Notes: a model not told the origin generated them from the letters alone. A stretch of DNA of 64,000 nt from an uncultured Bacteroidales bacterium (GCA_902782665.1 CACZOA010000011.1:1-64000), one strand, 5' to 3'. Positions 23,948-33,441 are shown, counted from the first letter of the stretch. A program made the numbers and translations.

Positions 23948-26545
23948 ATGAAAAAGATAATTTCAGTTTTATCAATGTGGGCAATCATGCTCACATCCGT
24001 TGACGCGCAGAACAAGGTGAAGGTGTCGATGGACAACGGTGCAGCCGAAATCTATTCATCGTCTTCAGTGGAGTCGATTGATTTCAGCAACGACAATAAT
24101 TTCAGCATCTCTTTCAATAATGGAGACGAGAAAAGAAACTACAATGGCAATGCCACACAAATCAGTTTCATCAAGCAAGCTTCCATTCAGGAAGGTGGTG
24201 TGAAAATCGTTTCAGCCGACGGATGGTTTGAGTCTGGCTTTGTGATTTGGGATCCGTTTGCTGATGCGTCGTCTTATTCCGTCTACTACAAAGAAATGGG
24301 TGGAAAATATGCGAAGGTAGATTCTGAACTTATCAGAAAGTCTGGTTCGCAATACAGAGCCGACATTTTGGGTTTGAAAAAGGGAGACTATCAATTTAAG
24401 GTCGTTCCTTTGATCGGAGGCAAAGAAGCGGATGAAAAAGCTTCTGAAACTGACCTAGTGGCAGTGGGAGCTTTCGATCGTAGCGGCTATGCTCACTTCA
24501 ATTATACAGAAGGAATAGGAGCTTATAAAGATGACGGTACTCTTAAGGATGATGCGATTGTTGTCTACGTCACTGATGAGAACAAAGACAATGTGACTAT
24601 TCCTGGTTACGAGAGTGTTGGAAAAGGAATCGGATGGATTTTGAACAACAACCAGTATTCAAGTTCATCAAGCAACACCTATACAGCTGATGCGTCGAAG
24701 AAAGGTATTTTTGCAGTGACAAAGGAGCATCCTGTTGTGATCCGTTTTATTGGAAAAGTGACGAGTCCGGAGGGATTGACTGCCTATAATTCTACAGACA
24801 ATGGAGGAAGTGTGGGCGATAACGGACATTTGGCTAGAATGAAAAATGCTCAAAACCTGACTCTTGAAGGTGTTGGAGATGATGCTCAAATCTATGGTTG
24901 GGGATTCCATTTCATCTGTTCCGACAACAAGTATGGCAAAAGTTTTGAAGCAAGAAACCTGTTGTTTGACGATTATCCAGAAGATGCGATCGGTATGGAG
25001 GGTGTGCAGGCTTCATCAAGCGTGACATCTGATTTGAGTGCGTCGGTGGAGAGATGTTGGGTACATCACTGTTCGTTCAAGCAAGGTTATTGCGCTAATC
25101 CAGCGGAGAGTGATAAAAAGGAAGGCGACGGATCTTGCGATTTCAAGCGTGGTCAGTATTACACTCTAAGTTACTGCTATTTTGAGTATGGCCATAAAAC
25201 CAATCTGATTGGTGCAAGCGACGCTTCATTGCAGTTCAACATTACTTTCCACCACAATATCTGGAAGAATTGCGCTTCACGTGTGCCTCTATTGCGTAAT
25301 TCCAACTTCCACTTTTACAACAATTATGTGTTTGGTGATGTGACTGATCCTGATGCAAGTTTGAGTTATATCGCGTCTTGCCGAGCAAACTCATACCGAT
25401 TCTCTGAACATAACTATTTCGACGGATGTAAAAACGTATGCGAAACCACATCTGGAGGAGTATCAAAGAGTTATGGAGACATCTATTACGCTTGTTTCGG
25501 CACCAACAATGCTGTAATCGCAAAAACAAGAGATGAAGCAGTATCAAACAACTGTCAGTTTCAGGCGAGAAATATAAATTATAGCAAATTTGATACTGAT
25601 GCCACACTATTTTATTACGATGCTTCAAAGAAACAGACAAAAGCGTACATCACAGATGCTGTGACAGCACGTAAGGAGTGTCTGATGTATTCAGGTGTGA
25701 TGAAGCAGAAAAAGGTCACAAACACATCTATGAATGTCAATAGTGTGAATGGATCAATTGATATGAGTGGTTGCAAATACGATGTGACGATGGGCACGAC
25801 AAGCAACGGCATCACATTCACAAACTACAAATCTGGCAAATTCAAAGGTCAGGGCATCACATTCCGCATCGAAAGAAGTTGTAAGGTGACGATCTCCGCT
25901 GGTTCAGACTCTTATGGAGGACCATATCTCATGTGTGCTGACGGTACTAAAATTGGGCAGTTGAGTGGAACATCGTCATACAATATCGGTGTTGGCACAT
26001 ACTTTATCGGCTCTGGTTCAAAAGATAAGGAGAGTTCAGTGTCTTCTATCTCTTTCATTTGTATAGATGATTCTGAAGTGTCAAATAAGGTTGATTCCAA
26101 CAGTGGTGAGACAAATACTGGAGATGACAACAATAACGGAAGCCAGAGTGGAGATGGAAATGGAGACCAAAATGGAGGAAACAGTACCAATCCGAACATA
26201 GACCTCACGTCGGACCAGACTTTGACATTCGACAATGGAGCCACAGACAAGAGCGGATTCTTCACAGTGTCTGCCAATCTAAAGAGTGGAATTGCGGCAA
26301 AAACATATAACGGAGTGACTTATACGTCTGCAATCAAGATGGAGAGCAGCACTTCTGTGACATTTACAACCGCAGCATCCAAAACACTTTACATAATCAC
26401 TGACACTGCAAACGGAAGAATCAAAGTTGATGGCAACAGCATTACCGCCGATTCAGACGGAATCGTTTCTGTGAGTTTGGCACCTGGCAACCATTCAATT
26501 ACCAAGGGTGACTCACTCAATATCTATAGCCTGATTATCAAATAA
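23948..26545 (+). CDS. Secreted multidomain pectate lyase, family PL1
   Basis: 865 residues. Signal peptide (1-20), a short N-terminal module (KVSMDNGAAEIYSSSSVESI), a fibronectin-like domain (about 75-180), then a PL1 beta-helix. The helix has VERCWVHHCSF (about 366-376), GDGSCDFKRGQYYTLSYCYF (about 393-412) and FHHNIWKNCASRVPLLRNSN (about 434-453). After the helix come a beta-rich module (about 595-715), an Asn/Gly/Asp-rich linker (about 720-748) and a C-terminal beta-sandwich-like module (about 750-865) that may bind carbohydrate. It lacks a T9SS tail; the preceding small gene has one. Predicted extracellular pectin degradation. Confidence 0.88.
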   Translation: MKKIISVLSMWAIMLTSVDAQNKVKVSMDNGAAEIYSSSSVESIDFSNDNNFSISFNNGDEKRNYNGNATQISFIKQASIQEGGVKIVSADGWFESGFVIWDPFADASSYSVYYKEMGGKYAKVDSELIRKSGSQYRADILGLKKGDYQFKVVPLIGGKEADEKASETDLVAVGAFDRSGYAHFNYTEGIGAYKDDGTLKDDAIVVYVTDENKDNVTIPGYESVGKGIGWILNNNQYSSSSSNTYTADASKKGIFAVTKEHPVVIRFIGKVTSPEGLTAYNSTDNGGSVGDNGHLARMKNAQNLTLEGVGDDAQIYGWGFHFICSDNKYGKSFEARNLLFDDYPEDAIGMEGVQASSSVTSDLSASVERCWVHHCSFKQGYCANPAESDKKEGDGSCDFKRGQYYTLSYCYFEYGHKTNLIGASDASLQFNITFHHNIWKNCASRVPLLRNSNFHFYNNYVFGDVTDPDASLSYIASCRANSYRFSEHNYFDGCKNVCETTSGGVSKSYGDIYYACFGTNNAVIAKTRDEAVSNNCQFQARNINYSKFDTDATLFYYDASKKQTKAYITDAVTARKECLMYSGVMKQKKVTNTSMNVNSVNGSIDMSGCKYDVTMGTTSNGITFTNYKSGKFKGQGITFRIERSCKVTISAGSDSYGGPYLMCADGTKIGQLSGTSSYNIGVGTYFIGSGSKDKESSVSSISFICIDDSEVSNKVDSNSGETNTGDDNNNGSQSGDGNGDQNGGNSTNPNIDLTSDQTLTFDNGATDKSGFFTVSANLKSGIAAKTYNGVTYTSAIKMESSTSVTFTTAASKTLYIITDTANGRIKVDGNSITADSDGIVSVSLAPGNHSITKGDSLNIYSLIIK

Positions 26546-26570
26546 ATGTTTCACTATACTATTTGAATGT

Positions 26571-26609
26571 AAAAAACGGATAGATGCTATTGTATCTGTC
26601 CGTTTTTTT
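26571..26609 (+). terminator. Terminator of the pectate lyase operon
   Basis: Stem ACGGATAGAT / ATCTGTCCGT (one G-T pair) extended by an A6/T7 flank, 26 bases after the lyase stop. Confidence 0.85.
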
Positions 26610-26674
26610 ATTTGATCGACCATTGTCATAATGTTATTTTGCTACGATTGACAACTAAAAATCAACTAATTTAT

Positions 26675-26682
26675 TATCTTTG
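26675..26682 (+). promoter_or_regulatory. -7 element for the NlpC/P60 gene
   Basis: TATCTTTG matches the Bacteroidota -7 consensus, 71 bases before the ATG at 26753. No TTTG at ideal spacing was found. Confidence 0.45.
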
Positions 26683-26752
26683 CAATAAGAACTTATTTTA
26701 ATACGGGGAATCTGATGTTTGTCCCCTCTTTACTAATACAAGGAACTACACA

Positions 26753-27760
26753 ATGACAAAGAGAACAATTTGGCTGGTAATATTGTTGTTTATCACCAAT
26801 ATATGCTCCTTTTCTGCAAACAGATTAGATTGGAGCGAAACAAAATATAAGGACATTGACGAATGGATTAAATTTGGAAAGAAGCATCTCCGTCGCACAT
26901 ACAGAAACGGTGGTGTAGGTCCGTATGCGTTCGATTGTTCTGGTTTCACCATGTATATGTATAAAGAGTTGGGATATGCACTTCCCCACTCGTCGAGCGC
27001 TCAGTCTGACCATGGAGAAAAAATCAAAGCGACTCATATAAAGCCTGGTGATTTGGTGTTTTACTCTGGTTCTAAAGGCAGTAAAATAGGTCATGTCGGA
27101 ATTGTGATTGAGGTGACTGACGAAGATTTCTCGTTTATCCACGCGTCGCTCAAACAGGGAATTTGCATCGACAAATCCACGCATCCCTACTATAAGTCTC
27201 GCTACAAGACAGCAAGACGAATCTATGATATGTCTTCTGGTAAGTCAAAGAAAAGAGATGAAGAAGAGACGTTGCCAGAGCCAACTCCTCAGCCACAGGA
27301 GGAGGAACTAGAATTGCCAGGTCAGACTACAGATATAGACACTCCGTCAAATGACAAAACCGTCGACAATAACAATTCCGTCGACAGCAATAAACACACT
27401 GTACATAAAAAGAAGAAGAAAGAGAGTCGTCGTGAGCGTCGCAAGAGAGAAAAGGCTGAAAAGCAGCGTCTTGAGAAGCAGCGTCTTGAAAAAGAAAAAG
27501 CAGATAGAAAAAAGCAGGAGAATGCTCGCAAGAATACTAATCAGAACACTAAAAAAGAGGTGGTGAAAGAGGACAAGAAAGATTCTCTAAAAAAAGAGGA
27601 GCAGCCTGTAGTAACAAAGAAGACTCACATCGTGGAGAAAGGAGAGACGATGTACAGAATATCAAAAATGGCAGGTCTGACTGTTGATGAACTAAAAGAG
27701 TTGAACGGTTTGACTTCCAACGATTTGAAGATCGGACAAGTGCTGATTATAGAAAAATGA
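26753..27760 (+). CDS. NlpC/P60 peptidoglycan hydrolase with C-terminal LysM
   Basis: 335 residues. Signal peptide (1-21), NlpC/P60 cysteine peptidase domain (about 30-160) with catalytic Cys62 in FDCSGF, His114 in IGHVGIV and a third polar residue at His130 in FIHAS. A Pro/Glu linker is followed by an unusually long, highly charged Lys/Arg/Glu segment (about 215-275), probably helical. One LysM domain (HIVEKGETMYRISKMAGLTV to GQVLIIEK) closes the protein. It would cut peptide stems of peptidoglycan in the periplasm, positioned by LysM. Confidence 0.92.
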   Translation: MTKRTIWLVILLFITNICSFSANRLDWSETKYKDIDEWIKFGKKHLRRTYRNGGVGPYAFDCSGFTMYMYKELGYALPHSSSAQSDHGEKIKATHIKPGDLVFYSGSKGSKIGHVGIVIEVTDEDFSFIHASLKQGICIDKSTHPYYKSRYKTARRIYDMSSGKSKKRDEEETLPEPTPQPQEEELELPGQTTDIDTPSNDKTVDNNNSVDSNKHTVHKKKKKESRRERRKREKAEKQRLEKQRLEKEKADRKKQENARKNTNQNTKKEVVKEDKKDSLKKEEQPVVTKKTHIVEKGETMYRISKMAGLTVDELKELNGLTSNDLKIGQVLIIEK

Positions 27761-27830
27761 CAAAGTTTTTTTGTCCTCAAATTAAAATCTGTATCTTTAC
27801 GCCGAATCGTCTTCCTAAAAATAATCTAAT

Positions 27831-29162
27831 ATGAAAAAACACATTATTACTCTCTTTTTGTCTGCTATGAGTTGCACTTTGTCAGCTCAATCATTGGACA
27901 AATATGAGTCTGAATCGGTAAAAAATCAAGTAGTTTCAGAATGGAAGTCTAAGATGTCCAGTTTTTACGATGAGGCATATAAAGAGCATATCATCAGACG
28001 AGACGGATTGAGTTTGCCATTAGGATACATCATCAGAGGCAATGAACCGGTTGGAGGACGAAGTCTTTGGATATCCATGCATGGTGGAGGCAACGCTCCC
28101 AAAGAGACGAATGACGAGCAATGGATGAATCAGATATATCTATATGAACCACAAGGAATATACGTAGCGCCAAGAGCACCATGGGATGATTGGGACATGT
28201 GGTTCAAAGCACCTATCGACTCATTGTTTCAGGATTTGATAACCATGATGATAGTGAAGGAGAATATAAATCCCGACAAAGTATATATTTTAGGTTATTC
28301 CGCAGGAGGTGATGGAGTGTGGCGATTAGCGCCACGTCTTGCCGACCATTGGGCAGCGGCTTCCATGATGGCAGGTCATCCTGGAGACGTGGGGCTTCGT
28401 AATTTGGTCAATACTCCATTCTCCATTTGGGTCGGAGCTCTCGACTCTGCTTACGACAGAAATAAAGAGGTGAAGAAGAGAGGAGACGAAATGGATTCTT
28501 TAAGCACTACTGTTCCAGGAAAGTATATTCACCAGACAAATATCGTCGCAGGAAAAGGACATTGGATGGATCAAGCGGATACTGTAGCTATCAGTTGGAT
28601 GAATCGCTTTACACGTGATCCGCATCCAAAACAGATAATCTGGACACAAGAGGAATGTCTGCGAAAAGCATTCTACTGGGTATCTCTACCCTCTTCTGTC
28701 ACTCCTGTTCGTGGCAACACCTTTGAGGCAAATATCGACGGCAATACCATCACAATCAACAAAATGGATTATGATGAAATCACAATCTGGTTGGACGATG
28801 ATATGTTAGACCTCTCTCAACCTGTCACAATACAATACGACAACAGAACGCTTTTCAAACAGAAAGTGGAAAGAACCAAAGCTAGTATGGAGCAATCTAT
28901 ATACGAAAGAAAAGATCCATCGTTCTGTTTTCCTGCCAATGTGACTGTTTCAAAATATGGGAACGCTTCTGTAAAAGAAGTCGACAATTCTCTATTGTGG
29001 AGTGATGACATTCAGCGAATAGAAGTTTATGATTTGCTTGGACGTTCAATCTTCACAACCACACAACGTGATGAATATCTTCAATTTGCCGAAAACTTGA
29101 ACCAGTTTCATGTCGTAAAGATATACACTAGCACAATCTGTAAGGTGGAAACGAGAAAGTAG
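27831..29162 (+). CDS. Secreted alpha/beta hydrolase with T9SS-like tail
   Basis: 443 residues. Signal peptide (1-20, ending LSAQ). The hydrolase domain has the oxyanion motif HGGG (84-87), nucleophile elbow GYSAGG (Ser157), Asp205 in GALDSAY and His244 in GKGHWMD, i.e. a complete dienelactone hydrolase/esterase-type triad. The last ~60 residues (RIEVYDLLGRSIFTTTQ, FHVVKIYTSTICKV) resemble a T9SS sorting domain, so it is probably exported to the surface. Substrate unknown. A terminator was not evident downstream. Confidence 0.8.
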   Translation: MKKHIITLFLSAMSCTLSAQSLDKYESESVKNQVVSEWKSKMSSFYDEAYKEHIIRRDGLSLPLGYIIRGNEPVGGRSLWISMHGGGNAPKETNDEQWMNQIYLYEPQGIYVAPRAPWDDWDMWFKAPIDSLFQDLITMMIVKENINPDKVYILGYSAGGDGVWRLAPRLADHWAAASMMAGHPGDVGLRNLVNTPFSIWVGALDSAYDRNKEVKKRGDEMDSLSTTVPGKYIHQTNIVAGKGHWMDQADTVAISWMNRFTRDPHPKQIIWTQEECLRKAFYWVSLPSSVTPVRGNTFEANIDGNTITINKMDYDEITIWLDDDMLDLSQPVTIQYDNRTLFKQKVERTKASMEQSIYERKDPSFCFPANVTVSKYGNASVKEVDNSLLWSDDIQRIEVYDLLGRSIFTTTQRDEYLQFAENLNQFHVVKIYTSTICKVETRK

Positions 29163-29281
29163 AATGTAAAATTCTAAATGCTATATAATTCATTACAATT
29201 CGTCTAACTCACGTCAAATTATTTTTATAATTTTGCGACGAAATTGTAACAAATAAAACTGAATATTTCAATCACAATAAA

Positions 29282-30085
29282 ATGGGCAGAGATAGTGCAC
29301 TATTCAATCGTCAGACCCTACTTTTGGGAGAAGATGTGATGCAATCCATAGAAAGCAAACGTGTTATAATTTTTGGAGTTGGAGGTGTAGGCAGCTGGTG
29401 CGCTGAGAGTTTGGTGAGGAGTGGAATACGGCATCTAACCATTGTAGATAGCGACAGAGTCTGTATAACAAATGTCAACAGACAATTGCAAGCCACCACC
29501 AAAACGATAGGAATGGTGAAAGTGGACGTGCTTAAGGAACGTCTACTTGAGATCAACCCTCAGGCTAAAATAAATGCAGTCCAGGAGATTTATTCTGCTG
29601 AAAACGACCATCTCTTTCATATAGAGGAGTATGATTATATCATAGATGCGATAGATAGTTTGGAGAATAAAGCAAACTTAATTTTGAAAGCGACACAATG
29701 TGATGGCAAATTCTTTTCCGCTATGGGTGCCGCGCTAAAAATGGATCCAACTAAAATCCAAGTGTCTGAATTTTGGAAAGTTAATGGATGTCCGTTAGCA
29801 AGAGCCATCAGAAAAAAGTTCAGACATATAAACAAATATCCACGAAAGAAATTTCTTTGTGTTTATTCGCCAGAATTGCTCGAGAACAAAGGTAAAGCAT
29901 CATCATGTGGAACGAGTGCTTGTGTATGTCCCAAAGCAAAAATAGCTGCCGGCAATCCAAATCTGATAAACCATGAATGGTGTTCATCAAAAGCGCAAAT
30001 AAATGGAACTGTTGCTCACATTACAGCAATTTTTGGTTTCACTATAGCTGGGCTTGTCATACAGGATATCACGGAAAAGAAATAA
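29282..30085 (+). CDS. tcdA: tRNA threonylcarbamoyladenosine dehydratase
   Basis: 267 residues of the ThiF/E1-like superfamily. The nucleotide-binding glycine motif GVGGVGS is at 32-38. Also seen are the Asp/Arg-containing TIVDSDRVCITNVNRQLQA (about 54-72) and DYIIDAIDSLENKA. The C-terminal SSCGTSACVCPKAK is typical of the TcdA/CsdL branch. TcdA cyclises t6A37 of tRNAs in an ATP-dependent step. Length is normal. It is preceded by an AT-rich gap and appears monocistronic. Confidence 0.92.
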   Translation: MGRDSALFNRQTLLLGEDVMQSIESKRVIIFGVGGVGSWCAESLVRSGIRHLTIVDSDRVCITNVNRQLQATTKTIGMVKVDVLKERLLEINPQAKINAVQEIYSAENDHLFHIEEYDYIIDAIDSLENKANLILKATQCDGKFFSAMGAALKMDPTKIQVSEFWKVNGCPLARAIRKKFRHINKYPRKKFLCVYSPELLENKGKASSCGTSACVCPKAKIAAGNPNLINHEWCSSKAQINGTVAHITAIFGFTIAGLVIQDITEKK

Positions 30086-30260
30086 ATATTTTATAATCCT
30101 AATTTGATTCATTATATTTAATTATTTGACAGTCTCTTAGCGACAAATTGTCAAACTCGCGTTAAACAGATTTAAAAAATCTTTAGTATATTTCATTTCA
30201 CATACATAAAATTTTTATATTTGTGATGTTATTGAGAAATTAATGTGAAACTTAGATTGA

Positions 30261-31748
30261 ATGAAGATGAAAAGAATTGCACTTCCTTTTTTAATCAATA
30301 CTGTTATTGTGGTGAATGGTATTGCAGCTGACTGGAAAACAATCAGCATCGATTCTCATGTCTCTAACGTGCAGCCTATGACAGGACTGGTGTTATGGCC
30401 AGATGAAGCAGAGGATCGTTTTAAGACGTATGGCAAAAGTCATGCTTTGGAGTTCTCGTATGTGGCACCATGCAAGGTGGTGAAAGGTTGTGATGACGAT
30501 GGCACTATACAATATGATTGGAGCTATCTTGATGATCTTCTCGACGAGATCAAAAGCCGTAACCATCAGGCTGTGCTCCGTTTCTTCTACGAATATCCGG
30601 GAGAAAAGATGGTCGACAATGAACCCGGCACATCTGCCGTGCCTGCGTATATCAAGGCAAGATCCGACTATCATGATGTAAGCAAGAAGGTGAAAGGAGA
30701 CGGAATCACTCACTATGCCGATTGGAGCAACAAAGAGTTGAAACGCTTTACAAAACAGTTTTTTACAGATTTCTCAAAGAGATACGAAACAGATCCTCGT
30801 ATCGCATTTGTAGAGGTTGGTTTTGGACACTGGTCGGAATACCACATTTATGATGAGAATGGTGTGGATATTAAATTCGACGGTAATTTTCCATCGAAAG
30901 AATACCAGAAGGAGTTCTTCATGCACATCACAAAAGTGATGGCGAATATCCCTTGGGCTATCAGTATCGACGCTGCTGACGATGACTATACTCCATTTAC
31001 GAAAGACAAAGATCTTCAGAAGTTGGAGTTCGGATTGTTCGACGACTCATTCATGCATGAGGGGCATGAGAAAAGTTCAGGTGATGGTTATAACGAGTCG
31101 TGTTGGAACGCAATGGGCAAAGAGCGTTGGAAAACAGGTGTTTGTGGCGGTGAGATAAGTTATTATGAAGACAGTGATCAGGAAAAATTTACCAATCCGT
31201 CAGGTATGTACGGACATACTTGGGAGGAACAGTCGGAAAAGTATCATATCACATTTATGATTGCCAACAACAATCCGTCTGGAAAGAATTCATACAACAC
31301 GGCCTCACGTTTCAAAGAATGCAGTATGGCCACTGGCTATCATTTCGTGGTTACTGGTTGTCAGAGCGACGGTACGCAGACCAAGATCACTGTGAAGAAT
31401 ACCGGCGTCGCTCCACTCTATCGAGATGCCTATTTTGCAATCGGATCGATTCGTTCGGGCGAAACACTACGTGGTTTGTTGCCAGAAGAGTCGAAAGAGA
31501 TAATCATTGATGCCGCATTGGAAAGTGACAATAATGGAAAAGCAATCACTAATCCTGTGATTGTCAGCGACTATATCCTTGACACTCAAACTATTGAGTA
31601 CGACTGCGACATTACAATAACTGATGTGAGTGACATAGTATCGTCAGACACAAACGATGGTCAACGATATAATATCAACGGACAGAATGTTTCGGATGAT
31701 TATCGTGGATTGGTGATCATCAATGGAGAGAAGAAATTGAATAAATAA
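30261..31748 (+). CDS. Secreted DUF4832 protein with T9SS-like tail
   Basis: 495 residues (ATG 30267 is an alternative start). Signal peptide to about residue 22. The body matches the DUF4832 (TIM-barrel, glycoside hydrolase-like) family by pattern: an N-terminal GLVLWPDEAE, the strand-end FVEVGFGHWSEYHIYDENG, SIDAADDDYTP, a central WKTGVCGGEI and a C-terminal beta domain. The very end (RYNINGQNVSDDYRGLVII) is the short tail type common in rumen Bacteroidales secreted enzymes. Catalytic activity has not been defined for the family, to my knowledge. Likely acts on polysaccharide at the cell surface. Confidence 0.75.
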   Translation: MKMKRIALPFLINTVIVVNGIAADWKTISIDSHVSNVQPMTGLVLWPDEAEDRFKTYGKSHALEFSYVAPCKVVKGCDDDGTIQYDWSYLDDLLDEIKSRNHQAVLRFFYEYPGEKMVDNEPGTSAVPAYIKARSDYHDVSKKVKGDGITHYADWSNKELKRFTKQFFTDFSKRYETDPRIAFVEVGFGHWSEYHIYDENGVDIKFDGNFPSKEYQKEFFMHITKVMANIPWAISIDAADDDYTPFTKDKDLQKLEFGLFDDSFMHEGHEKSSGDGYNESCWNAMGKERWKTGVCGGEISYYEDSDQEKFTNPSGMYGHTWEEQSEKYHITFMIANNNPSGKNSYNTASRFKECSMATGYHFVVTGCQSDGTQTKITVKNTGVAPLYRDAYFAIGSIRSGETLRGLLPEESKEIIIDAALESDNNGKAITNPVIVSDYILDTQTIEYDCDITITDVSDIVSSDTNDGQRYNINGQNVSDDYRGLVIINGEKKLNK

Positions 31749-31814
31749 TTCGTTTATATCCTACACGGCATGGATTCTTTTAATAACAGAATCTTGATCG
31801 TGGAAATGGTTTTC

Positions 31815-31871
31815 AAAACAGGTCATGGTTGGCAAAACGTATATTGTTTTGGCTATCGTGGCCTGTTTTTT
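31815..31871 (+). terminator. Long terminator after the DUF4832 gene
   Basis: Imperfect long hairpin: AAACAGG at its left base pairs with CCTGTTT at its right base, with CAAAAC / GTTTTG near the apex, and ends in a T7 run. Confidence 0.8.
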
Positions 31872-31993
31872 TAATTCGTAATGCATAATTCGTAATTTTT
31901 TGGGGTGGCTGGACTTTTCGTGGAATTGTTAATTGAAAATTTTTTTCGATAACTTTGTTATCAGTAATTATGACGTTGTTATAGCTGTTGTCC

Positions 31994-32060
31994 AAAATGA
32001 GGATTGTTAAGGGCGGAATGCCCTAACCTTCTTCTCAGTGCGAGCCGTAGGCGAGCACAC
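31994..32060 (-). repeat. Dispersed hairpin repeat type 1, copy B
   Basis: Reverse-complement copy of 5964-6030: GTGTGCTCGCCTACGGCTCG through CCGCCCTTAACAATCCTCAT, differing at only a few positions. It lies upstream of the T9SS plug gene. Confidence 0.75.
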
Positions 32061-32160
32061 CGAACTAATATAAAGTTTAATTCGTAATGTTTTGGTGAAT
32101 GAAATGCAATGTCGTTCAACAAATACGCATCCATCCATTCCGTCATTATGAAAAAATCAC

Positions 32161-32168
32161 TACATTTG
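32161..32168 (+). promoter_or_regulatory. -7 element for the T9SS plug gene
   Basis: TACATTTG matches the -7 consensus 18 bases before the ATG at 32187. It decides that start over an in-frame ATG at 32109, which lies upstream of the promoter. Confidence 0.55.
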
Positions 32169-32186
32169 CAGTTATATATTCGCAAA

Positions 32187-33440
32187 ATGACAAAAAAATT
32201 ATTCATATTCCTGACATTCTTATTCTGTATCCTTTCTGATTCATTAGCAGGCTACCGTACAGAGACGTTCAATGACGCTTATAAATCATTGCAAGTGAAA
32301 GTGTATGGCATCGATATGAGTGAGCCTACAATCTTTTTGGACTCAGATGACAGGATTGAAATATCATTCGACGAGATGTCTCGCACTCCACGTGACCTTG
32401 TTTATATCGTGGAGCATTGCTCTGCACTTTGGGAATCTTCCGAACTTGACAAAATAGACTATCTTGAAGGTTTTGACCAACAAGATGTTACCGACTATGA
32501 GTATGCCCGCAATACTACTTTCGACTATACTCACTACTCTCTCCTACTGCCTAACGATGATGTGAAAATGACATTGTCGGGCAACTATGTGGTGAAGATC
32601 GCCGACAGAGAAAAACCAGACAGTGTGCTTCTCACCGCTTGTTTCAGTGTAGCAGAGAGACTTGTTGACATTAATGCTGAAGTGAAGTCAAACACTATGT
32701 ATGGCATCAACACTAAATATCAGCAGGTGAATCTGGAACTTGGATTTGATAAACTTGGGGTCACTCCGAGCGACCGTGAACTTATCGCGATAGTCCGCCA
32801 GAATGTACGTTGGGATAACGCCGCTTACCTTAACATTCCTAATTTCACCCGTGCCAACACACTGATTTGGGAAAATGACGAGAAATTGCTGTTTGATGCA
32901 GGTAACGAATGGTACAGAATTGATTTTTCCGACAAGATCAACTTCAATGGTGAAATCAGAAGAATCCAGTTCCACCGCCCTTATTATCATGTTGAGGTTT
33001 TGCCTGGATTCTACCCTTCCAAACCAGACTATGAATGGTTTGAAGACCAGGACGGACGCTATAGAATACATGGTCAAAATATAACGTCTTACTATGATAT
33101 CGACTATTCTATTGTTCATTTCGCCTACAAGACGGACTGGGAATGGCCGGACGGATTTGTCTTTGTGGCAGGAGATTTCAATCATGGTTATCTCAACGAG
33201 CGTAACCTGATGAAGTGGAACAACGAAAGAAAACAGTATGAGCTCGATATCGTACTAAAGAACGGAGGCTACAATTTCCAGTATGTGTTCCTTCCTAACG
33301 GAGAACGCAAAGCAAGCCCCGACCGACTGACTATCAGCCATTGGCAGACAGAGAATGAATATTACATCTACGTCTACTATAAACGACTTGGAGAGAGATA
33401 TTATAGACTAATCGGATCAAAGAAAATCAAGAACAAATAA
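32187..33440 (+). CDS. Type IX secretion system plug protein (DUF5103)
   Basis: 417 residues. Signal peptide (about 1-21), then a beta-sandwich protein with the DUF5103 pattern: a YIVEHCSALWESSELDKIDY segment, YLEGFDQQDVTDYEYARNT, then TFDYTHYSLLLPNDD. A C-terminal domain contains FVFVAGDFNHGYLNE. In Flavobacterium the homologous Plug seals the periplasmic side of the SprA (Sov) translocon of T9SS. Its presence fits the several sorting-tail proteins in this window. The aminotransferase gene starts one base after its stop, so the two are co-transcribed. Confidence 0.8.
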   Translation: MTKKLFIFLTFLFCILSDSLAGYRTETFNDAYKSLQVKVYGIDMSEPTIFLDSDDRIEISFDEMSRTPRDLVYIVEHCSALWESSELDKIDYLEGFDQQDVTDYEYARNTTFDYTHYSLLLPNDDVKMTLSGNYVVKIADREKPDSVLLTACFSVAERLVDINAEVKSNTMYGINTKYQQVNLELGFDKLGVTPSDRELIAIVRQNVRWDNAAYLNIPNFTRANTLIWENDEKLLFDAGNEWYRIDFSDKINFNGEIRRIQFHRPYYHVEVLPGFYPSKPDYEWFEDQDGRYRIHGQNITSYYDIDYSIVHFAYKTDWEWPDGFVFVAGDFNHGYLNERNLMKWNNERKQYELDIVLKNGGYNFQYVFLPNGERKASPDRLTISHWQTENEYYIYVYYKRLGERYYRLIGSKKIKNK

Positions 33441-33441
33441 G

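Larger units (their letters stand above)
31749..32186. other. 438-base intergenic region with terminator, repeats and promoter
   Basis: Contains the terminator (31815-31871), short imperfect ATTCGTAATGCATAATTCGT repeats (31874-31900 and near 32079), hairpin repeat copy B (31994-32060), and the -7 element of the next gene (32161-32168). No gene recognised. Confidence 0.6.
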
